Shown here: piece by piece, positions 11,562 through 23,774 of the stretch | How positions within the stretch are numbered: position 1 is the stretch's first letter | Layout: each line of letters opens with the position of its first letter | Source of the DNA: Edolisoma coerulescens | Lineage: Eukaryota; Chordata; Aves; Passeriformes; Campephagidae | Assembly: GCA_013397115.1 (NCBI GenBank) | Contig: VWZW01006249.1 | Location: 1,612,723-1,676,722 of the forward strand | Direction: 5' to 3' | DNA: 64,000 bases | Translations under genes and position numbers: made by a program | Notes under the pieces: generated by a model | The model's database searches: none | The model's input: only the letters and a program-made list of their open reading frames with translations | What the model was told of the DNA's origin: nothing

Positions 11562-14500
11562 TGTGTGAGACTGTCAAAGCACACAATTCCCAGCTGGTGC
11601 ATTGCATACCTGTATTAGCATCCCATACCTGGCTCACCTGTATTAAGCTCACAACATCTTTCCAGAAGGTTCAAGTTCTTCCTGATCACAAGTGGTGGGA
11701 GTCTGCAGGACTGCTGGCAAAACGTCAGCTTTATTTCTTAGTGATACCTCTGCTGTCTTAAGTGGATGCTACTGAGGTTTGTAAGTGATGCCTCTTTTTA
11801 CCATTTTGCTAAGGCAGCAAGTGAGAAGATAAAGTGATGAAATTGTTAAGCCACAGAGTGATAGCACAGCAACTCCCTTAAAATGTGTATCCGTTTTCAA
11901 CTTTTTGCACCCTTTTTCTTTTCTTTATCCTCTCCATGTATTAGTGGTACCACTTAGTCAGATTAGCACCTGTTCACCCAAACTAGGTAAAATCTGTTTT
12001 ATTGCCCTTCAGTTCTTCTTTAAAGGAGTATCATCATGCTATGCTGTGCCAGATATTAGCCCTTGAAAAACTCAGTTTTAGTGGTATGTGAAAAAAAAAA
12101 AACCCTTGTATTTTATGTTGAATATTGGTATATGGTTATTTTCAACCTAGAAATGTTGTGAAACTCCTAGTCTATGTTGCAGAAAAAGGGAGAAAAGAGA
12201 AAGAATAGAATTATCAGCTCTTGGAGGCATGTGTGGAATACCTATTACCTTGTAGATTGAGCTTGTTATACTAATGTTCCATTACATCCATATTTTAATC
12301 TTTATTACACTGAAACAAACCCTGGCTTTGTACAACTAAACCAGCACACTACCCCAGATAGCAGTAGCACTTCTGAGCCCAATTTGTTGACAAGGTTTTT
12401 GTTGTACTAGGCATTGTGCAAACATGAAGTGTTTACTCCCAAAGACCTTACAATCTATTTCTAATAATAGGTAAGATGTGACTAACCTTTGATTCTTTAG
12501 CTGCATATGGCTCTCAAGCTGTTCAAGTGCTGCACTGATGCTAGGGCTTCTGAAGGTCACGTTGCGATGCAGGTGCGTTTTGGGACTGCCCTGCTTGATA
12601 GAGCCCTGGGAGTTGTCCTCCCCACTTGTGTGTGAGCTACCTCGGGAGGCTGTGTGACAGCTTGGACGTGTGTGAATGGATCTTGTGGTTGCCGACTGTA
12701 TGGCAGATTTTGTACATGTCTCGTTGCACTACAAACACTGACCACCCCTACAATGTGTAGTTGCAGAAAAACTGTTCCCTTTTTTCCTTTGAGTCAGTAC
12801 TGATGTTTTCTGGGAATGACTGAAAGGGAGACTTTGAAAACTTTTAGAAGGAGCTCATATAATGAATTTTATGTCTAAGATAGTTTTTTTCATTTTTAGT
12901 TTTGTAAATCTTTCACTGGACTTGAGAAATTACTGAAATCAGCACCTTGGAAAGTGTACTTTTAAAGGAATACGGATTTAAGCCTTTCCTGCTAAAATCA
13001 GCCCTTGTGGACAGAGGAGCTTGTCTTGGAAATCAGTGCACTGCAGTTATTTCCAATATGAGCAAGTCCAGTGCTTGGAGGCAGCTGGTGCTAGTCTGCT
13101 CTCACTGAACGTGCACACAGCTAGGTTCAGTTAACGTGCAGCTGGAGCAAAGCAGAAAATCTTCAGTGTACTTCCACTTGCATAGGAGTTAAAATCCAAG
13201 GAATAATTTTGCAAAATGTTATAGCAATGCAGTATTTTTTGTTTTCCACTTTTCCATTCCTTTCTAGTCATTCCTTTTACAGGTGCATTGTTTTGTCTCT
13301 TGTTGCCATGTACTGCCAATGAAGTGATGTTGGCTAGAATCGCTGTGCACTAATGCTTTAGAGGTCCATGATGTCAGTATGCAAAGCACAGAAGTAACAC
13401 AGGAGGGTAGGAGATTACACAAAAGAGGAGAAAAGAAAGACAACTAAGTAAAAAGAGCAGTCTGAATAAAGCACTGTGGAACAGATGACAAAATGGAAGA
13501 GGCAACAAAGGAAGAGATAATCAGAAAGTGAGAGCTAGCTAACGCGGGATTGCCTTCTTTAGATAGGGAATGCACGTGTTCACCTAGAACAGTGATTTTT
13601 ATTGTGCTGTAGTAAGCGTTATGCCTCTGGACAGGTGTGATACCTTGTACAATTTCTTGCAGAGGAGCTGCAGAAACTCGGTATTTCTCTGTGTGCTTGC
13701 CTGCTCTCATTAGCAGGATGGAGTGATTGACCTCGCATGCTCCGTGGGGGAGTGTGCCCGGCATGTTCTGTGTGCAAGGAGGTGCGTGTGCGCCCGAGTG
13801 CTCGGGGAGCAGCTCCCACTGAGTGTCTGTGTCATTGTGCTGCTGCTGCTCTTACCAGCAATTTCACGTGCTTTATAATTTCTAATGAAGTTTCAAGGCT
13901 CTTTAGAGGCTTTAGCGATTAACTTGAATGTATGTTTGTGATGACATCCTTATTTCACTTCCCCAGTCTCGGTAGATTTTTATAGCATACAGCAGGCTTA
14001 GAATCAATTTGTTGTTGGAGATGCCCTTACCAGTATGTTGGGTAACTGTTGCTGTGAGTAGCCCCACTCCCCCAGTGAAAAAAAATGTAGTGATCAAAAC
14101 ATAATACTGCACTGTACTGGTTAACTTGTCATGGAGCATATTGCTGAGCAAGGCAGTCTAGTCTCTACTGAAGCACGGATTTATTGCAGTTTTTTATTTA
14201 ATTTCATCTAGTCCAAACTCATCTTGCCTTTGAATCATCTGACAAATGACTTCTGAGGTGGTAGATATTATTGTGTAATTTTATTTTGGTTTTATTTTTT
14301 AATAAAATTCTTCTGGTTTTATACTTCCATTTGTCTTGATTTTCCTGCTGAGTATTTTAATTTGAATATGTGTCTGTAAAACTAGTAAAATGAGAAATGA
14401 ATAATAACACAAATGATATGTATCAGACTCAATTTCTTAGGATGGAGACATAAGAGTGCTCATGTTCTTTAAAAAGTCCTGCAGGTATTTTGATCATCTC

Positions 14501-15020
14501 TGTAGATGTGGAAGGAAGAATTCGTTAGCACAGCTGGAGTCTTGTGGATGCCCTTAATTTGTTACTGTTCAGAGAAGTGTGGCTGTTATGCAGCTGTTTC
14601 CGAGATTTAAATCCTCTCTGGTAGCTTAGGCTTGCTTCACAATATTGTTGTTGTACTGTAACCCATTTATTATAATAATTTAATCTATTGATGGTGTATG
14701 AACACAGTACTGACTTTATACAGTAGTGCCAGTTTTGGCCAGTTTATTTTACCTAAGACAGTTTAAATAGTGAAAGAAAAGGAATATTTAAGCAGTTAAC
14801 ACATTTTACAGTTAATGAAATGAAAATACTTTACATCTTACTTGTGTATTTTCATCAGTCAAGTATATAAAAAAAAGGCAGAAAAATACGTATTACAGGT
14901 TTTAATATATATAGTTAATAGTTTTAAATCAGAGGAAAAAGAGTTGAATTGGAACAACTTTGGAAATATAATACCTATGGGAAGAGGAAAAAATCTGCAG
15001 GCTTTTGATCCAAGATTATA
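11562..15020. other. non-coding stretch with a small CpG cluster
   Basis: AT-rich sequence without a supported gene. A short GC- and CpG-rich patch lies at about 13735-13815, surrounded by sequence nearly free of CpG. Overlapping ORFs there (106 codons minus at 13444-13764, 66 codons minus at 13619-13819) are not recognisable. Confidence 0.5.
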
Positions 15021-15041
15021 ACTCCTCTGGGAAAGAGGAGT
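15021..15041. repeat. 8-bp perfect hairpin
   Basis: ACTCCTCT at 15021-15028 pairs with AGAGGAGT at 15034-15041 across a five-base loop. It is probably incidental. No gene or repeat boundary adjoins it. Confidence 0.7.
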
Positions 15042-18000
15042 ATATTTTCAGCATTGTTTATTCTGTCATCTTGCTTTTTGTTTAAAAACAAATCCAAAGT
15101 TTTATGTAAGAGCTATTCTAAATGTCAAGGCAAATTATTAAGTCTCAAGCATAATACTAGGTGAAACTTATGCAGCCTTAGGATTAACCTAAGGAAGTTA
15201 ACCATAAATGAACAAGTAATTTAATTTGCTAAATTCTGAATTATGGTTGACCTTGATTTGTGTTTCTGAATTGATTCAGACTGATTGATTTACATTTCTC
15301 AACAAATTCAGTGCTCCAGTTTAAGTCTATCAAGAATGTTACCTCCATAATAGACATTATACTGATGACTGTGTTTACATTTAATTTTAATTAGAAATAT
15401 GTTTTTGAGTGAGTGCATATTTTAGGTTTTTTTTATTTCTTCTCGGGATGGCGTTATGAATTTGGGCAGATGGAGCTGTACTGAAATACTCTTTGGCATT
15501 TGTTAGAGTAATACCTGCTTGATTACTCCACCACCATTATATTTGGCGGATGATTGTGACTTGTCAGGTCCATACTCTCTTAAAATGTCAAAAGATATGT
15601 AGGCCATTGTGCAGTTTGTCTTTAGATTACATAATACCAGATCCTCTTTGTGTGATGGTGTAGGATGCTGGTGTCATGTATTTACTCTCAGTATTACAGT
15701 GCTCACCTGCTGGTGAGCTGCAGCCCCAAGCAGAGTGAGGGTCCAATTGTTTGTCCTTCAGCTAGCCCAGAGACAGGGGGAAGCAGAGAGGTGGCTGAGA
15801 ATGACCACTGTCTGCTTTTGAGATACTTCCGAGCTCCCTTGGATGTCTCAGTTTCTGGACTGAACTCTGTATGGAGCCACATGATGATCAGTGTCGTATT
15901 AAAGTGAATTGATGGGATGACTCAGGGAAAAGAGTAACACTAATATAAATGTAAGCTTCTCTAGGTCAATGCTAATGTAATTTTTTTTTTCTGAAAAATC
16001 AAGGGTCCTTATTGTAGATTAGATACCTTAATGTTTTGTTAGGCATTAGATACTTGTGTAGTAAATAATTGTTTCTGTCCAAAAGAATTTTATGGGAGTG
16101 AATCTAAACTGGCTTTGAGTCTAAGCGCATTTATCTTTCATGCCAAAAATTCTTTCTAGATTTATTTCTAGAGTAGAAGTTGAGATTATATTGCTCAATC
16201 TATTTTCCTGTTATTGATAGATTTTATTTGTTTGACCTTTCTCCACTGTTGTGCTCAAAAAGAGGCAGACTTGTTAGATATGAGGAAGCAAGACTGCAAC
16301 AATTTCTATTGCAGAGTCTCAGCCTTGAGTTTAAAAATAGCAAATAACAGAAGTGTCAGTATGAGTGGCTTTTCAAATGTATCACTAGAATGTATATGCT
16401 AGTAGCATGTCTGTTTTAATATTTTTATTAGGTTGCTGGAGGTTTTTTTGGTTTAGGTTTGTTGGATGTTTGGGGTTTTTTTGGCTTTTGCTAGTTTTTG
16501 CCTTACCAGAACTGTTTCCCCTTGGAAACTGGAGTTTGGGTGATTAATTCTAATGGCTTTTAAAATTTGATTTTTATTATTAAGCAAAATATGTTGTTTT
16601 TGTTTGCAAAAGCTGCTTGGAATTTTTTGTCATTAAATACTTGTCTATGCGTGGGCACCGCTGGCATGTCTGCAAAGATATAATAATTTTGTAGAAATAA
16701 TAATGATCCTATAATGCAAGTACAGTCAGTGTCAGCATGCAGTCTTTGGTAGGGACAGAATTTTTTCTTGCTGCTTTTTCTAGCAAAAGAAATTGAAATG
16801 TTTTCTTTGACCTTCAGACACTTCCTTTCTGTTACTGTCTCAGAAACAGGATTCCTTGATCCATGCCTGGCAAAACTACAGAAGGTTAAGGATGGGAATA
16901 TTAGTATTCCACATGCACTTAAAACTTGTTTGTGCACTGAAATGAACGGAAGAATATTTTCTTCCTGAAATAGGGGAATTGATCTACATGAAGAATCAGA
17001 GTATCTTCGTAACTTATGCACAAAGACAATAGCCACAGTTAAAATTAAGGCCTTCAGGTTTTCAAGAGATTTTAAGCCTCAAGCCTTTCACTGGGTAGGA
17101 TTCTCTTAAAGTGCCCATCCATTGGTGCTCTCACCAAGCAGGACTTCAGTCAGACAGGTCAGCTCGGTATGGAGGGACTTCAGGAGTGTTCCAGAGGAAC
17201 AGGTACTGATGTATATGGAAGTGATGCAGACAGAGTGTCTGCAAGTGTTGCAGTAATACTCAGCTGCATTTCCATAAGCCCGAAGATGCGCTTGGCCAAA
17301 TACTAAAGACGCTGAGGGCGGGCTGGGCAAGATCTTGAAATACATTTGGCCTCCTTAGAAGGTCTTTCAAATTTCTTTTTTTCTTTCAAGTTTTAAGTTT
17401 TTTAAGTTACAATAGAAGAAATATTAATCAAAGTATTCCATAGCTGTTACTCAGATACTCCAGTCAGGATAGCTACTGGAACACTTCAAAGTAGGATTTC
17501 ACAGCACTGGGTTATATTTCTTTCCTTACACTTTGGAAGAAGGTCTTCTTTAGTTACACAAAGGGATGAGAAGATAGTGTGAGTGCCTGAGCAGCTGCAG
17601 AATTCCTCTTTTTAAAGTCGGCTATGCTCAATTTTATCTGTCACTATCCAGATGCTGATGTTCATATCTGTCTATATAAATTATATAAAAATATAAATAT
17701 ACATGTGTTATATGTACACGCATGCATGCACTTTGCATTTAATATAAAACATATTACTGGTTAGAGTCACTTTTTGTCAGCATGATCTCTACATAAATTT
17801 TTAGAGTCTTGTTGACTAAACTCTGCCTGTCATGTTGTACCATCTCTGCCAGTAGCAAACAACTCCAAGGGCAGGGCCTGACCCTACACAGGCAGTCCTT
17901 CAACAGCAGTTGTAAAATGTCATCGTCACCCTGTCAAGGTCTGCTTTTACTGAATTTTTTTCCTCTGCTCCCTAGAAGTCCCATTGGGCATTCAGGAACG

Positions 18001-19445
18001 TCTCATTTATCACTCAAGTAAAATACTGCTTTTTTGAATATTCTTCACCATCCCAAAGAATTCTCCATCTAGCCCTTTTCCCATCTTTATTGGCCAAATG
18101 GCTGGGGAGTGTGCCCAGGCAGGGAACAAAGGAATTTGCCTTTAGCAGATGGTTTATTTTAAGAGGATGCGCCAGTACTAATGTAGAAGAACTGACAGGA
18201 TACTCTCAGCAGTAAAAAAAAAATTGAAATATGGGCTGTAGCATAAGGTTTTGCTGCAGTCGCTGGAAAAATATTAACTGAAAATGTTGTTAAAATAATG
18301 GAAACATAATTGTATGCACTGAAAGTTGAAAATGAAGTACATTGCACCCAACACCCGAATCTTCAACCTAAATGCAGAATAAAATAAAAGAGATTGATTG
18401 TGAGCACCTTGGAATTCAGACTGCATGAATTTGCAAAAATGTCATAGCAGACTTCTAGGAGAACGTTGGGTTTTTTTAGTCCAAAGAAATTTATTTTTGA
18501 CGTCTGGGGCTGTGAATGGAAAACAAATTGTTTATAAGCTGTGCTTAGACTGAAAAAAAAGGGTTAGACTGCGTTAATGGAATAGGGCAGTTAGCGTGGG
18601 CTGGCTCATCCTTCTTGCAGCAATAGAGACACTTTCAGTTTGCAGAGATTCTGGTTTCTTTTGGCACAGATGTCCTTTTTGTCCTCTGGCACAGTTTTCC
18701 TTGATTTTTCAAAGAAATATTGGATGTTTGTTACTTGTCTATATCTAAGAAGAGCAGCTTGCTTCTCCCACTGGTATAATATGCCTTTGCTTATTGCTCT
18801 GCAGTATTCTGTGAGGGAGCATACAGGACTGGATAACCTCTACAGAGCAGCTGCCTTTGGATATTTGGCACTGTTATTAGCAATATACTATTGGGATCAC
18901 AGGCTCCTGTAATAAATTTAGCAATCTTGGCTGCACTATCATTATACTTATCTAGCACCCATCAGAGCTAGAGAATTTGAAAAGTACATATCCTATTCTC
19001 ACCGTGGTGAGTACCACTGCATGAATAGAAAGCAAGCAAGTAATAGTGTTTGCATTTTTATGAAGATTTGACATTTAACTTTTGGTATCTACTGACATCT
19101 CCACCTGTATAATGTATTGCCTTTCATTGACCTTGAGGACAGCCCAGGGAAAGGGGGCTGAAAGGCTGGTAATGATGGGGAAAAATCAGCAAGGAGAAGG
19201 TCTGCTCTTGGAGCTGCTCAAAGGTTCAGAAACCAGAAAGTGCTTTCTCAGCCTGCTTGGAAAGTAAGTTAGGAATATACAGTATCCAAGTCTGAGCAAT
19301 GTGCTTTTCAGTGAGGTTTCTTGCAGTTCTTCAGATAAAGGAAAAATAATAAAGTCACGCACTACAGTGTGGCATGGAGACTGTACAACACAGCCCAACT
19401 ACAAGCACAGCTCTTGTTTTCCCCCTCTTAGAAAGGCAGCATGTC
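15042..19445. other. non-coding stretch, T-rich and AT-rich low complexity
   Basis: Contains T-rich low-complexity sequence at about 16440-16500 and an alternating AT/TG stretch at about 17670-17730. A minus-strand ORF of 158 codons (16560-17036) has no recognisable content. A possible but weak exon shape is present at about 19144-19263 (AG before, GTAAGT after, open in one frame). It is not called. Confidence 0.5.
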
Positions 19446-19478
19446 TTATAATATTATTATATTACTATAATATTATAA
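19446..19478. repeat. AT-rich inverted repeat
   Basis: TTATAATATTAT at 19446-19457 and ATAATATTATAA at 19467-19478 are perfect 12-bp inverted copies with a nine-base spacer. The composition is pure A/T except one C in the spacer, so it can arise from a simple TA-rich tract that folds on itself. Confidence 0.75.
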
Positions 19479-19543
19479 TCATTTACTTGACTGATAAAGT
19501 AGAATAATATGATTGCCAGTCAAAGCTGCACACCAAAGTTAGA

Positions 19544-19567
19544 TGCTGCCTGAGTGCTCAGGCAGCA
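19544..19567. repeat. near-perfect 24-bp palindrome
   Basis: TGCTGCCTGAG at 19544-19554 is followed by a two-base TG spacer and its exact reverse complement at 19557-19567. The two-base spacer makes it a compact cruciform or hairpin candidate. It has balanced base composition, unlike the AT palindrome 70 bases upstream. No known element is recognised around it. Confidence 0.8.
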
Positions 19568-22500
19568 CTCAGCTGGCCTTTGTTAGGTGTATTTTTTACA
19601 TATGGACTGTTTAACACAGGTTTGTGAAATCATGATTCATTTACTGTAATGAGATAGGGATGTGAGCTCCCAAATGAAGACTCTCAACAGCTGCTAGAAA
19701 GCTTTTCACGATTTATAATTGGATATGCAGTCTATATTATTTCATTCTTAAACATGTGATCCCTGTGAAACTTGGTTGACCAAATTAACCGAGTTTGCCT
19801 TTCTTGGTTATCTGCCAGTGCTTGCATGATCAGAGAACTACACGGCTTTTCCTTTCTCTACCTTCAAGGTAAGGCAGGGATGGCCTAAATCAGGTGTTTT
19901 CATATTGCACCACTTAACTAAAAGATGTTTCCAGTAACTGGATGCAGTATTTCCTTTACATTCACTTGCAACAGTTTTGGGCAATATAACAAAATAGCTT
20001 TGGATACCTGTGTGATTACTACAGAATCCAGTACTTGCTGGGCAGTAACAATCCAAGGATGCAAGCACACAGAACTGGCCTGCCTTCATTTCTCCACTTC
20101 CTAGCAATTCTTGTGAATGTTCACAGGCCAGCTAGAATGAGTTCAGACACATGCCCAGAAATGTGATGCATTAATCTGAAAGTTCTGCAGCCAATACTTT
20201 ATAATCTCATATTTGCATTATTAATCTCTGAAATATCTGCTTCATGGATTCAGATCTGCTGCTGTGCATTCTGTGAGGGCATTTTAGGGCTTTAAGACTG
20301 GTTCATGAAGAAATACAATTCAGGATGGAAAACAGACAATTTTTAAGAACTAGTGCAAAACCAGGAAGATAATGGATGAGTCAGGAGGATTTGTTGGACT
20401 TGATCCCAGCCACCTAAAATTTCCTGACAGGAGCTTCATTTTTTCTTATACCATGACAAACTTTTCCGTTTAAGATGGTACTTAGAATGGTGCCTGCACT
20501 CTGTGGAGTGCTCACAGGAGTGATAAGGCACAATTTGCAGTGTTATGCATCTTCTGCTGATACTGTCTTGTGGAAATGTACCTCTGTGGGCAGCAATTGC
20601 AAGTGTAAAGTGTCAGGCAAAGTATTATAAGTAACTCCCTGCCAGCATAAGTCTTTCTTATAAACTTCCTGATTCTGCTGATAATCTAGGATTTTCTGTA
20701 TGGGATTGTGTTCTTTTCAGACTATACCTTCCAAAAGCATCTTTAATGAATTGGTGGGGATAACACACTCTATGGGCTTGGCATGAGGCGTGAGATGTCC
20801 TTGATTAGATCATACTTCAAGACTTCTAGCAAAACCAGCTGAAGATCTGTAGTTATATTTTGTCCTTTAATGGTCTTGCTTACTCAAGGTTTACAGTGGC
20901 TTTTACATTTTTGTTGGCACACTTCATCTTCTCTTGTTTTCATAGTCAGCTTTTGTGGTGATTATTATTCCTATTACAGTAGTAGTTAGAGCACCCTGTT
21001 AGCATCAGAGTCCTACTGTATCAGATGAGCTACAAACATAGAAGAAAACTCAGTTCTCTAAGCACCAAATATGTTAAAATGTGTTAAAAACTCACTAGTA
21101 CAGATGTATCAAGTGGAATTAAAAAGGTATAGATGGCTTATCACCACAGTGATAGTTCCCCTAACTTTACCTCAGGGCGCTGCATGAAACTTAAATGTTT
21201 GTCTCTTCTACGTTTTTACTTTGGTACACTAAATATTCAGGAAATTGAGGAGAATTTGCCCTGAAATCACGTTTTGTCAGGATCTGTAGTTCCTCTGGTG
21301 TTAAAACAGGCACCCATACTGCCTTTTCTGCGGCTGCTCTAATTAAAAGTGAAGTGGATATTCTGCATCCCAGCAATGGGGAAGACCTTGTATAAGGATA
21401 TTAGAATGGAGTTTGTTGAAATGAGGTATTTTGGCAGACCAGAATCAATGAGTGGGATAAATATGGGATTGAACAAAACAAACATGCTGGAGGGGAGCAC
21501 GTGGAAGGAAACTCAACCAGTGTGTTTTCACCCAAAGGACACAGTCTGGAATGTTTGTTTAAAGGTCAAATGTTCTTAGTAGAAATATCATTGAGTAAAC
21601 ACCTCGAGTGAAATAAACTACATTTGAGAGGAAGAGGACTGAGGTGTAGATCTTTTTAAAAATATTTGCCCTTTGAAAGGAAAATAATCAGAGAATATCA
21701 GTTGTCATAGTTGTGCTTATGGTTCATAATGTGATATTAGAGGATAAAGTAATATATTTTAAAACTATTGTGGGAATCTTAAGTGTCAGAAAACACTGTT
21801 CACTTGTATTGGTATGGGGAAAGCAGAAATTTCAGCAGAACATATGAAAATAAAAGCGACTTCCTCTTTCATGCAGCTGCTTCTGTTTTCTGGAGTGCAG
21901 AGAAGTATTTTCAGACAGTTCCTTGCTTTCAGACAGTTCAGACAAGGAACAAGGTGAGAAGAATGAGTCCTGCTAATTATTAGTTATTAAGCTCCCTGAC
22001 TAATGAATGAGCCTGATTTTGGTAGTGCCAAATCATTTTAGCGCGACACCTGGTTAAAGATAATTGCTTCTGAACATTACCTGTGGAAATGCTCAAAATT
22101 AATAAGAATTTTCATCTTAGCAACTGTTGTTATTAGGTATACTTATGAAGCTGTGGGTGTAGGAAATCATTCTTCTACAAGAAAAGTTTCTGGCACCTTT
22201 CTGATTGAAGGGGAGCATAGAGGAAAATTCCAGTAGGTATGTTGGAATTCTGCCACAGTTTACCTGGCGTTGAGAGAACTGTGATATGTGATATGTAAGC
22301 TAGCTTGTAGGCTAAACTCAGAAGTGGGCAGTAATTACCTTGCTGCTCACAACTAGAGGCCTGAAGAAATGAAAAGATTTCAGAGCCTCTTGTCTAGTCA
22401 GGATTTCTCTGTGTGCCATCTTTGATGCAGCTAAATTAGATAATTTCTAATTTTAACTATACAATATACAAAAACAATGAAATGAATGCAGAGATGCGTG

Positions 22501-23379
22501 CCTAATTGAAGGATCTTTGAACCAAATGGGTTAGAATATATAAAAATCTTCCCCTCAGTTAACACAATGCATTTTCATGGTCATTTTGGAAAGACACCAG
22601 TAGGGTGCATAGTTGGGCTTCACAGTGATATAGTGTTGCCATTTACTGTAGTTTTAGTCCAACCTTTTTGATGTAATGTGGTGTGGGTTTTTTAAGTATT
22701 TCTTCCTGGGGAAGATTTTCATTGATCTTCCCTCCCTTGTAGCTGTGGGAACAGCTTCAGAACTTGGTTATAGTATATACCAAAAGCTCAAATGAGAAAG
22801 GACAAAGAAAGTGTCAGACCTGAAAAAAATGTGAAAGAAACTCAAGCGCTCGGCCCTTCTGCCTTTTAAGTCACTTATGACTCACAGTTTTGACTGACTG
22901 AACTTGGCAGCATTTGTGGTATTTTGGGTATATTTGTGGAAGCCCACAATAGTGGGTTTTGTCATCCTTTGTATTCAATAATTCAACACAGATTTTAGTC
23001 TTTTAAATTGTTGGAGTCCTTTGAGATCTTTTCAGGAGTGAGAGTTAGCTTTGAATTACTTGAAAAGTATTATTAAATAGATTATGTAAAGAAAGTGTGA
23101 TCTCCTTTGGAGGTTTTCTATCCTTTAATAAGGGGCAGAAAGCCTGGGAGCAGGGCCAGAAGTAAGAAGTTGGCAGGGGCTGTGCCTCCTATAGAAAAGG
23201 GAAGGGAATTTGGAGTCTAAACCTGAGCAGACAAGGAGGTGGAGGAGAATAAGCCAAAAGCAGGGAATGCAGCTTTGAGGAGCAGGGGCAGAAGCAGTGG
23301 GAAGCAAGGCATACAGTCAGCAGCCGTTTGACCAAACCAGACTGTACCTTCTCCTGCACAGCTGGAGCCAGCCTGCATG
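19568..23379. other. non-coding stretch, no gene seen
   Basis: AT-rich, with only short chance-like ORFs (all under 90 codons). No interspersed repeat recognised. Confidence 0.55.
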
Positions 23380-23600
23380 CGGTCTCAGAGCTGCAGTTCC
23401 CTGCCCTTGTCCCGTCCTCGGGGACAGCTCTCTGCAGAGCCGTGTCCCACATGGGCGTCCTGCCTCTGCCGCTCGCTAGCAGGTCCCCTGGGGCACGGTG
23501 GCACTGCTCAGCCCCGCTGCTGCCAGCCTCAGAGCTGGCAAGAGCCTGTTGCAAACCTCTCCCGCACCTTCAGCGCTGCTCGGGGTCCCTTACGTAACAC
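23380..23600. promoter_or_regulatory. isolated CpG-rich patch, possible small CpG island
   Basis: About 14 CpG dinucleotides fall within roughly 220 bases, and G+C is clearly above the surrounding sequence, which is almost CpG-free. Such patches can mark promoters, exons or a lost GC-rich repeat. No TATA-box or initiator pair could be defended. The patch sits directly upstream of the short ORF at 23567-23718. Confidence 0.3.
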
Positions 23601-23718
23601 AGCGCTGGAAGAAATCAAGGATTTCAGCCTTGTTCTGAGTGAAGAAGACTCATCTAATCTAGCTGCTAGGAGGAGTCAGCAGAAAAAACGAAGGATGCTC
23701 AGGATTTTAAGTATTTAG
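23567..23718 (+). CDS. possible terminal exon with stop and poly(A) signal
   Basis: An acceptor-like ACACAG ends before 23603, where the frame continues as a charged peptide (core LEEIKDFSLVLSEEDSS followed by a Lys/Arg-rich tail) to a TAG at 23716-23718. A canonical AATAAA is at 23769-23774, followed by a TG/T-rich stretch, as expected for a 3' end. The same frame is open back to an ATG at 23377 (113 codons), but the 5' part is Pro/Ser/Cys-rich and looks like non-coding GC-rich DNA read as protein. It could be a real terminal exon, a small transcript from the CpG patch, or chance. Not recognised. Confidence 0.2.
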
Positions 23719-23768
23719 TATGAGGGTGAATCAGCTGTGAACTTGGCAGGGTCCAAGTACTGAACCCC

Positions 23769-23774
23769 AATAAA
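23769..23774 (+). terminator. possible polyadenylation signal AATAAA
   Basis: A canonical hexamer about 50 bases after the TAG at 23718, with a T/TG-rich downstream stretch. AATAAA is common by chance in AT-rich DNA, so its meaning depends on the ORF call upstream. Confidence 0.2.

Noticed and set aside
16560..17036. Minus ORF of 158 residues
   Set aside because: Long, but low-complexity and AT-driven, with no motif and no splice context.
19144..19263. AG-to-GTAAGT bounded open frame
   Set aside because: Weak acceptor and unremarkable peptide; similar shapes are expected several times in 64 kb.
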